DNA of 6,143 bases from Singulisphaera sp. GP187 (GTDB taxonomy: Bacteria; Pseudomonadota; Gammaproteobacteria; Burkholderiales; Burkholderiaceae_C). Below the pieces are notes generated by a model. The model saw only the letters and a list, made by a program, of their open reading frames with translations, had not been told where the DNA came from and made no database searches. The translations under genes were made by a program, and so were the position numbers. Shown piece by piece: positions 1 through 5,229 of the stretch (positions are counted from its first letter, which is position 1; each line of letters begins with the position of its first letter). The stretch lies in contig CALPYQ020000111.1 in the NCBI GenBank assembly GCA_943327965.2, positions 1 through 6,143 of the forward strand, given 5' to 3'.

Positions 1-344
1 CCTTCAAACAAAGCTTTGAAGTACAACATGGTGCCGCCAACCAACAAAGGAATTTTGCCGCGACTAGAAATATCGTTCACACAAGCCAAAGCGTCTCTGG
101 CAAATTCGGCAGCACTGTAGGCCGTCAATGGATCACGAATGTCAATCAAGTGGTGTGTGACAGTCGCCAATTCTTCTGGTGTCGGTTTGGCCGTGCCAAT
201 GTCCATGCCCTTGTAAACCAAGGCAGAGTCCACACTGATGATTTCGGCACCGCCCAGCGGTTGAAGGTGTGCGGCGATGGCCAATGCCAAACCAGTTTTG
301 CCACTGGCGGTGGGGCCTGCAATAGCGAGTGCGCGGGCTTTCAT
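1..344 (-). CDS. miaA: tRNA dimethylallyltransferase MiaA, N-terminal 114 residues (gene cut by window edge)
   Basis: MiaA transfers the dimethylallyl group of DMAPP to N6 of A37 in tRNAs that read codons starting with U. It is a soluble cytoplasmic enzyme, and this step precedes ms2i6A formation. Reading down from the ATG at 344-342, the product has the P-loop GPTASGKT (residues 10-17, K16/T17), the segment [18 protein letters not shown] (37-54, with the conserved Asp39), HHLIDIRDP (64-72) and [10 protein letters not shown] (103-112). All are hallmarks of MiaA. The family is usually about 310-320 residues, so roughly a third is visible and the C-terminus lies beyond base 1. The start codon overlaps the stop of the upstream transporter gene as ATGA (341-344). 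There is no clear Shine-Dalgarno before it, so translation probably depends on reinitiation after the transporter. Nothing in the visible part is broken. Identification is very secure; coupling is inferred. Confidence 0.97.
   Translation of the reverse strand, partial: MKARALAIAGPTASGKTGLALAIAAHLQPLGGAEIISVDSALVYKGMDIGTAKPTPEELATVTHHLIDIRDPLTAYSAAEFARDALACVNDISSRGKIPLLVGGTMLYFKALFE
341..344 (-). promoter_or_regulatory. ATGA stop/start overlap, transporter to miaA
   Basis: On the minus strand the four bases read ATGA: TGA (343-341) ends the MFS transporter and ATG (344-342) starts miaA. The 20 bases upstream of this ATG contain no convincing Shine-Dalgarno match, which fits termination-reinitiation. 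The overlap is seen directly; the coupling mechanism is inference. Confidence 0.8.
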
Positions 345-1615
345 CGGTTTGGTACAGCGGGAAGTGAAGGTGACAATTCTGCAGTTTTCGGCGTTTGAAT
401 CAAGGGTATTTTGCGCACCGCAAAACTGCCAATCAATGCCAAGCAAGCTGACCACAACATGATGCCGTGGGCCATGGCCAAGAGAGGGTCTGTCATGTGG
501 GTGCCAATCCAAGTGCCCATGCCAAAAGCCACCAGCATCATGGTAAAGCCATTCAATGCGGACGCAGTACCTGCCATCTCAGGGAAGGGCGCAACGCAGC
601 CACTTTGGCCGCAGGGTTGGTGCACACCATGCGCCAATAAATAAAGGTTAACAGGCACCATGACAGCCCATGCCCCAAACCATGATTGTCCAGGTCCAAT
701 GTAGGCCACAAGCATCAAAAGCAAGCCAGCAGTTAAGCTGACAAAACCTGCCATGAACACACAAGTTTGGACACTGATGCGCAGCAATAACCAGCGGCAA
801 ATGAAGGTGCCAATGATGTACGACACTGACATGGAAATCATCAACAGGCCATAGACTGTTTGGCTCAAGCCCATGCTTTGTGTGAACACAAACGAAGAGG
901 TTGCTAAGAAGGTAAACAAGCCTGCAAAAGAAACCGTGGACAACGCGCTGTAGGCTTGAAATGTGCGGTTGCGAAAGATGTGTTGAGCAGAGGCCCATAA
1001 GGACTTCAACTGCAGCGCTTGAGGGTTGCGTTTCAACAAGCTCTCGTCAAAATAAAAGTAAATCAGAGCACCCGTCAAAACGGCAAACAAAAACAAGCTG
1101 CTGAGGGCCCAGCGCCATCCCAGTTGTTCTGTCAAAAAGCCACCCACTGGCACACACGTACAGGCAATCAGACCCAGGCCGGAGAGGGCTTGCGACATGA
1201 CCTTGGCCCCTTCAACAGGTTCGTACAAATCTCTGATAATGGCCCTCGCTGCCATGACGCACGCGCCCATGGCAACGCCTTGGAAAGTGCGGGCTGCAAT
1301 CAGCGTTTCTATACCAGGCGCAAGCGCACAGGCAATGGCTGAGATTGCATACACTGCAATACCGCCTAACAAAACGGGTCGACGCCCCCATTTGTCTGAC
1401 AAAGGGCCCCAAAATAACTGTGAAAAACCAAAAGCCAAGAGCATGGCTGTCAGGGTCAATTGTGCTTGCACCATGCTGGCCCCGAAGCCTTGGGTGAGGA
1501 TGGGCAGGGCGGGTAAATACAAGTCAGTGGTGATAGGCTGCAAGCCCAGTAAGAGGGCCAGCAGCAGCACCATCATTTTTTGGTTGCGTGGGCTTTTGTG
1601 TGCCAAGTTAGTCAT
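341..1615 (-). CDS. Bcr/CflA-family MFS multidrug efflux transporter
   Basis: The predicted protein is a 424-residue inner-membrane protein of the major facilitator superfamily, drug:H+ antiporter type with about 12 membrane segments. The first helix lies near 14-34 and the last near 380-400. Motifs seen: [10 protein letters not shown] (29-38) with the helix-1 Asp31 typical of Bcr/CflA, motif [12 protein letters not shown] (70-80) between helices 2 and 3, RTFQG (109-113) followed by ARAIIRDLY in helix 4, and in the C-terminal half [14 protein letters not shown] (332-345) then [10 protein letters not shown] (347-356). Family members export bicyclomycin, chloramphenicol or other small molecules; the substrate here cannot be read from sequence. 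The ATG at 1615 is chosen because it gives a normal short cytoplasmic N-terminus ([11 protein letters not shown]) and forms TGATG with the mutL stop. The frame is open upstream to 1690, but that extension lies inside mutL and is not membrane-like. The gene sits between mutL and miaA, overlapping both. Confidence 0.92.
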   Translation of the reverse strand: MTNLAHKSPRNQKMMVLLLALLLGLQPITTDLYLPALPILTQGFGASMVQAQLTLTAMLLAFGFSQLFWGPLSDKWGRRPVLLGGIAVYAISAIACALAPGIETLIAARTFQGVAMGACVMAARAIIRDLYEPVEGAKVMSQALSGLGLIACTCVPVGGFLTEQLGWRWALSSLFLFAVLTGALIYFYFDESLLKRNPQALQLKSLWASAQHIFRNRTFQAYSALSTVSFAGLFTFLATSSFVFTQSMGLSQTVYGLLMISMSVSYIIGTFICRWLLLRISVQTCVFMAGFVSLTAGLLLMLVAYIGPGQSWFGAWAVMVPVNLYLLAHGVHQPCGQSGCVAPFPEMAGTASALNGFTMMLVAFGMGTWIGTHMTDPLLAMAHGIMLWSACLALIGSFAVRKIPLIQTPKTAELSPSLPAVPNR

Positions 1616-1617
1616 CA
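1613..1617 (-). promoter_or_regulatory. TGATG stop/start overlap, mutL to transporter
   Basis: On the minus strand TGA (1617-1615) ends mutL and ATG (1615-1613) starts the transporter, sharing one base. Only a weak purine patch (GCGGAC) precedes the ATG, so reinitiation by ribosomes finishing mutL is likely. The overlap is visible; the coupling is inferred. Confidence 0.8.
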
Positions 1618-3492
1618 GCGTCCGCGCAAAAACAAGGCGTCCAATTCCCGCATGCTGACTTGACGCCAAGTGGGGCGCCCATGGTTGCACTGATCGGAGC
1701 GCTCGGTGGCTTCCATTTGGCGCAACAAAGCGTTCATTTCATCCAAAGTGAGTTTGCGGTTAGCGCGCACAGCGCCATGGCAAGCCATGGTGGCCAGAAT
1801 TTCATTTTGCGCGCGTTGCACCACTGTTGCGGCATCGTGTTGCGCCAATTCCGCCAACACACTGCGGGCTAATTCGACCGCATCGCCTTGCGCCAAAGAA
1901 GTGGGTACCGCTCGGACGGCCAAGGTTTTGGCCGATAAGGCTGACACTTCAAGCCCCAGCTGCTGGAGAACATCAGCACAATTTTCTGCCGTGCTTATTT
2001 CTTGAGGCGTGGCCGCAAAAGAAGCTGGAATTAATAGAGGCTGGCTGCTGATTTGGGTGGTGTCGAGTTGCTGTTTTAAGCGTTCATACACAATGCGTTC
2101 ATGGGCTGCGTGCATGTCCACCACAATGAGCCCTTGGCTGTTTTCCGCCAAGATGTAGACACCTTGAAGTTGGGCTATGGCACGGCCTAATGGCCATTCT
2201 TGGGCTGCATCAAATCCTGGTGCTTGAACAGCACTTGAAGCGGCAGAATTTTGCGTGGGACTTGGTGCGCGCTCTTCTATTTGATGCGGCGAACGCCATA
2301 GTGCTTTGAGTTCTGCCAAGGCTTTGGCTGGATCGTCCGATGCACGATCGGCACCAAAGGCCATGCCGCGTTGTGACCAGGTATTTTGCGCTGGCGGCGT
2401 GCTTGGCGTTGGCGTTAAAAAAGTGCGATCTGTGCTGGCTGGGCTTTGCTGCACAGCCGAATCGGTGACTGACAAAAGTTGCGCGCGCGGAACCGCTAAA
2501 GCGCGTTCAATGGCATGCCGCATGGCTTGGTGAATTTCACGGCTGTCCCGAAAGCGCACTTCAATTTTGGTGGGATGCACATTGACATCGACCCGCGAAG
2601 GGTCCATTTGCAAGTACAAAACATAGACCGGTTGGCGTTGACCATGCAGCACATCTTCGTAAGCACTGCGAGCGCCATGTGTGATGACTTTGTCACGCAC
2701 AAATCGACCATTGACATAGGCAAACTGTTGGTCAGCCCGCGCGCGTGCAGCATCGGGAATGCCGGCACGCCCACGCACATGGACAGGACCCGAGCGGAAA
2801 TCGATGTTGACGGAAGATGCTACAAAATCTTCGCCCAAGACATCGGCCAAGCGCTGGTTCCAGCCGGCTTCACCAGGATGACTGCGCCACTGCTCAACAA
2901 TTTTGCCTTCGTGCCAAATGGCAAAGCTCACTTCTGAGCGGGCCAAGGCATGTCGTCTGACGGCTTCGATGCAATGCGCCAGTTCGGTATTTTCTGACTT
3001 TAAAAAATGTCGCCGTGCAGGCGTTGAAAAAAATAATTCTTTCACCTCGACCGTGGTGCCGACGGCACGTGCTGCCGGCCTCACTTCACCGGTTTGGCCA
3101 TCCAGCAAAAAGGCTGTGGCAGCGCCTTCGGTGCGCGACAGCACGCTCATTTCAGAGACAGAATTGATGGCGGCCAAGGCTTCTCCGCGAAAGCCCATGG
3201 TGGCCACTGACTCCAAATCCTCTAAGCTCACAATTTTGCTGGTGGCGTGGCGTTTCAATGCCACGGGTAATTCTGGATCGGGAATGCCGCAGCCATCGTC
3301 CTCGACAGAAATCAGTCGAATACCGCCGCCCAAAAGTCGCAAGGTGACGTGCCGCGCGCCGGCATCAAGTGCGTTGTCGACCAACTCGCGAACCACAGAG
3401 GCTGGCCGTTCTATCACTTCACCCGCCGCGATTTGGCTAATCAGCACATCGGGCAGTTCACGAATGGTTCGGCGGGTTTGAATCTGATTCAT
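1615..3492 (-). CDS. mutL: DNA mismatch repair protein MutL, endonuclease-type
   Basis: This is the 625-residue MutL, the ATP-dependent matchmaker that links MutS-bound mismatches to strand incision. The N-terminal GHKL ATPase shows ELVDNALDAG (36-45; E36 catalytic, N40 for Mg), DDGCGI (65-70), RHATSKI (81-87) and GFRGEAL (100-106). A second N-terminal subdomain ends with VDVNVHPTK (301-309, with the conserved ATP-contacting Lys). A Pro/Ser/Thr-rich linker covers about 335-430. The C-terminal dimerisation domain carries DMHAAHERIVYE (459-470), matching the nickase motif DQHA(X)2E(X)4E with Met for Gln, then ACHGAVRA (570-577), CNHGRP (602-607) and a terminal FLR (621-623). QPLLIP (484-489) fits the beta-clamp motif QxxLxP. 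These features imply MutL cuts DNA itself, as in bacteria without MutH. The ATG at 3492 is preferred: it begins shortly before the conserved RELPDVLISQIAAGEV block, and the longer frame (to 3573) would run into dedA. It heads the mutL-transporter-miaA operon. Confidence 0.98.
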   Translation of the reverse strand: MNQIQTRRTIRELPDVLISQIAAGEVIERPASVVRELVDNALDAGARHVTLRLLGGGIRLISVEDDGCGIPDPELPVALKRHATSKIVSLEDLESVATMGFRGEALAAINSVSEMSVLSRTEGAATAFLLDGQTGEVRPAARAVGTTVEVKELFFSTPARRHFLKSENTELAHCIEAVRRHALARSEVSFAIWHEGKIVEQWRSHPGEAGWNQRLADVLGEDFVASSVNIDFRSGPVHVRGRAGIPDAARARADQQFAYVNGRFVRDKVITHGARSAYEDVLHGQRQPVYVLYLQMDPSRVDVNVHPTKIEVRFRDSREIHQAMRHAIERALAVPRAQLLSVTDSAVQQSPASTDRTFLTPTPSTPPAQNTWSQRGMAFGADRASDDPAKALAELKALWRSPHQIEERAPSPTQNSAASSAVQAPGFDAAQEWPLGRAIAQLQGVYILAENSQGLIVVDMHAAHERIVYERLKQQLDTTQISSQPLLIPASFAATPQEISTAENCADVLQQLGLEVSALSAKTLAVRAVPTSLAQGDAVELARSVLAELAQHDAATVVQRAQNEILATMACHGAVRANRKLTLDEMNALLRQMEATERSDQCNHGRPTWRQVSMRELDALFLRGR

Positions 3493-3534
3493 CCTCAAAT
3501 TGTAGGTGTTCCGAAAGGCAGGGATAATTGCAGG
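3493..3534. promoter_or_regulatory. 42-bp divergent intergenic region between mutL and dedA with overlapping promoter-like hexamers
   Basis: This short gap must hold, or overlap, the control signals of two divergent operons. Plus strand: TTGTAG (3500-3505), a 17-bp spacer, then GATAAT (3523-3528, 5/6 match to TATAAT). Minus strand: TTATCC (3527-3522), a 17-bp spacer, then TACAAT (3504-3499, 5/6). The -10 of each nearly coincides with the -35 of the other. In both cases the expected start of transcription, about 7 bases after the -10, falls on the A of the ATG. The only SD-like bases directly touch the ATGs (GAGG-ATG for mutL, CAGG-ATG for dedA), which is too close for normal use; a weak AAAGGCAGGG lies 3514-3523 ahead of dedA. 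The -35 matches are poor (3/6), so promoter assignment is tentative. Confidence 0.4.
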
Positions 3535-4170
3535 ATGGATACTTTGCTTCAACTCATGGATTTCGTCCTTCACGTCGACCGCTATTTACAAGCGTTCGTG
3601 GAGAACTACGGCATGTGGGTCTATGCCTTGCTGTTTTTGATCATTTTTGTCGAAACTGGCTTGGTGGTGATGCCCTTTTTACCTGGTGACTCTTTGTTGT
3701 TTGTGGTGGGCACCTTGTGCGGTACGGGCTTGTTAGACCTACCGACCGTCATGGTCTTGCTTTTGATCGCGGCCATCGCCGGCGATCAGGTCAATTACCG
3801 AATCGGTCGGTTTTTTGGACCTAAGGTGTTTCAGTGGGAAAACTCACGTTTTTTCAACCGTGCGGCCTTTGACAAGGCCCACAACTTTTATGAAACCTAT
3901 GGCGGGATCACCATTGTGTTGGCCAGATTCATGCCCTTTATTCGCACTTTTGTACCCTTTGTGGCGGGTGTGGCGGCCATGACGCCTTCACGTTTTGTAG
4001 CGTACAACGTGTTGGGTGCCATCATTTGGGTTTGTGGCCTTACCACGGCGGGGTACTTGTTTGGCGAAACGGCCTTTGTTCAAGCTCACTTGAGCCAAAT
4101 TATTTGGGCCATGATTTTCGTACCCGGTTTGATTGCCCTTTTTGGCATTTGGCGTGCTCGCAAAACGTAG
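3535..4170 (+). CDS. dedA: DedA family inner-membrane protein, close to E. coli DedA
   Basis: This is a 211-residue integral inner-membrane protein of the DedA/VTT (SNARE-associated) superfamily. Members are implicated in undecaprenyl-phosphate or phospholipid flipping, membrane-potential maintenance, and envelope or drug stress tolerance. The protein resembles E. coli DedA along its whole length as I recall that sequence. It shows a matching N-terminus (MD...L.DF.LH.D), then FVETGLVVMPFLPGDSLLF (38-56), AAIAGDQVNYRIGRFFG (79-95), FYETYGG (118-124), ARFMPFIRTFVPFVAG (130-145) and AYNVLGAIIW (156-165). The acidic and basic residues held essential in family members are present: E40, D52, R131, R137. 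Length is normal (about 210-220). The ATG at 3535 is chosen because of this N-terminal match; an in-frame ATG at 3556 has no better ribosome site, and the frame upstream of 3535 lies over mutL. It starts 42 bp from mutL on the opposite strand and ends 9 bp before the sugar kinase, so the two plus-strand genes likely share a transcript. Confidence 0.95.
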   Translation: MDTLLQLMDFVLHVDRYLQAFVENYGMWVYALLFLIIFVETGLVVMPFLPGDSLLFVVGTLCGTGLLDLPTVMVLLLIAAIAGDQVNYRIGRFFGPKVFQWENSRFFNRAAFDKAHNFYETYGGITIVLARFMPFIRTFVPFVAGVAAMTPSRFVAYNVLGAIIWVCGLTTAGYLFGETAFVQAHLSQIIWAMIFVPGLIALFGIWRARKT

Positions 4171-4179
4171 AATTTGGGC

Positions 4180-5229
4180 ATGACATTGAACATGCAACAC
4201 CTCTCAAATTTGAAAAAGGCCCCAAGGGTGGTCACAGCCGGTGAGGCCCTGATTGACTTGGTCGCCCAACCTGATGGCAATTTTCAGCCCTGTTTAGGCG
4301 GCGCCGTGTTCAATTTGTCCAGAGCCTTGGCCAGACAAAACGTACCGACCCTGTATCAAAACCCGCTTTCAAGCGACCGGTTTGGCCGGCAACTGGCGCA
4401 AGCCTTGGAAGCGGAGGGTGTGCAATTGGCCCAGCCGCAAGCCATCGGTCAGCCAACATCCTTGGCGGTGGTTGCCTTGAATGCAGAGGGACATCCCGAC
4501 TATGCGTTTTATCGCAACGGTGTGGCCGATCGAGAAATTACGGCGGCTTCTATGAATGCCGTATGCCATGCCCAGCCGCAGCTGCAAATTGCATGCACAG
4601 GATGTTTAGCCCTCGATCCTGCTGACGCGCAGCATTACTTGCCATGGTTGCAAGCCCAAAAAAGGGCAGGTCGATGGATCGTGGTGGACGTCAATTTGCG
4701 ACCCTCTGTCATGCCCGACTTGGCTTCGTACCGTGCGAACGTCTTGGAAATGGCGCAGTTGGCCGATGTCCTCAAGGCCAGTGATGAAGATTTGGCCCAT
4801 TTGCAACTGCCGGGCCAAACGCCCATGGACCAAGCCATGCATCTCATGCAACTTGGTTCCGCCCAGTGGATGGCATTGACCTTGGGCGCCGAAGGTGCGC
4901 GGCTGTTGGTTCGCCATGGCGCAGACATCAAAGTGTTGAGCGCACGCGAGGCCGCGCCTGTCAAAGTACTCGACACTGTCGGTGCGGGCGACAGTTTTTT
5001 GGCGGGCTTATTGGCCTGTGCGCTGCATCATGCCGACAACCCAGTTGGTTCTGCCAATTTGAAGTTGTGGGCTGCAGAAGCCTCTGACCCAACGCTGCAA
5101 GATGTGTTGTGCCATGCACTGGCCAGTGCCACTTTGGTGGTCATGCGCCGCGGTTGTGATCCTGCTCGTTGGGAGGAAGTTCGCGCCAGGGTAGAGGGAT
5201 TTCCTCCAATCACCTCAAAACCAAATTAA
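4180..5229 (+). CDS. PfkB-family carbohydrate kinase, probable fructokinase
   Basis: The predicted product is a cytoplasmic ribokinase/PfkB-fold sugar kinase of 349 residues that transfers phosphate from ATP to a sugar. Motifs (numbered from the ATG at 4180): GEALIDL (21-27) at the N-terminal strand, GGAVFNLSRALARQ (40-53) as PfkB signature 1, LSSDRFGRQLA (63-73), YAFYRNGVADREIT (108-121), DVNLRPSVMPD (170-180), KASDEDLAHL (199-208) and DTVGAGDSFLAG (265-276) as signature 2 with the anion hole and catalytic base D271. The FYR-G-AD, D-NLRP and K-SDED combination is typical of fructokinases, but 2-keto-3-deoxygluconate and related kinases are close, so the substrate is not certain. The start is ambiguous: TTG 4174, ATG 4180, ATG 4192 or GTG 4228. 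The last follows an AAAAAGG stretch at good spacing and would begin just before the fold. No sugar transporter or regulator is visible nearby. It is co-directional with dedA, and its stop overlaps that of the amidase gene. Confidence 0.9.
   Translation: MTLNMQHLSNLKKAPRVVTAGEALIDLVAQPDGNFQPCLGGAVFNLSRALARQNVPTLYQNPLSSDRFGRQLAQALEAEGVQLAQPQAIGQPTSLAVVALNAEGHPDYAFYRNGVADREITAASMNAVCHAQPQLQIACTGCLALDPADAQHYLPWLQAQKRAGRWIVVDVNLRPSVMPDLASYRANVLEMAQLADVLKASDEDLAHLQLPGQTPMDQAMHLMQLGSAQWMALTLGAEGARLLVRHGADIKVLSAREAAPVKVLDTVGAGDSFLAGLLACALHHADNPVGSANLKLWAAEASDPTLQDVLCHALASATLVVMRRGCDPARWEEVRARVEGFPPITSKPN
5226..5229. other. Overlapping convergent stop codons (TTAA)
   Basis: The kinase gene ends with TAA at 5227-5229 on the plus strand, and the amidase gene ends with TAA at 5228-5226 on the minus strand. 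The palindrome TTAA serves both. There is no intergenic space for a dedicated terminator, so any termination signal must lie inside the neighbouring coding sequence and the two mRNAs are expected to overlap at their 3' ends. The overlap is seen directly; the transcript consequence is inferred. Confidence 0.9.

Noticed and set aside
1197..1658. Open reading frame of 153 codons on the plus strand opposite the MFS transporter
   Set aside because: Antisense to a clear 12-helix transporter, no recognisable motif, no ribosome site of note. Shadow frame.
2903..3481. Open reading frame of 192 codons on the plus strand opposite mutL
   Set aside because: It lies wholly antisense to the conserved ATPase domain of mutL, and its product has no recognisable domain and a low-complexity composition. 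It is a codon-bias shadow.
3349..3534. N-terminal extension of DedA by 62 residues
   Set aside because: The extra residues are the antisense of the mutL N-terminus and the gap. E. coli DedA aligns from the ATG at 3535, so the extension is not part of the protein.
3493..3573. Longer MutL start at 3573
   Set aside because: The added 27 residues overlap the dedA 5' end on the opposite strand and have no counterpart in MutL proteins, which begin a few residues before the QIAAGEV block.
5172..5207. GGAGGAA/TTCCTCC inverted repeat as a rho-independent terminator
   Set aside because: The loop is 22 bases, there is no following T run on either strand, and it lies within the kinase coding sequence. 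It is kept only as a weak structural note.
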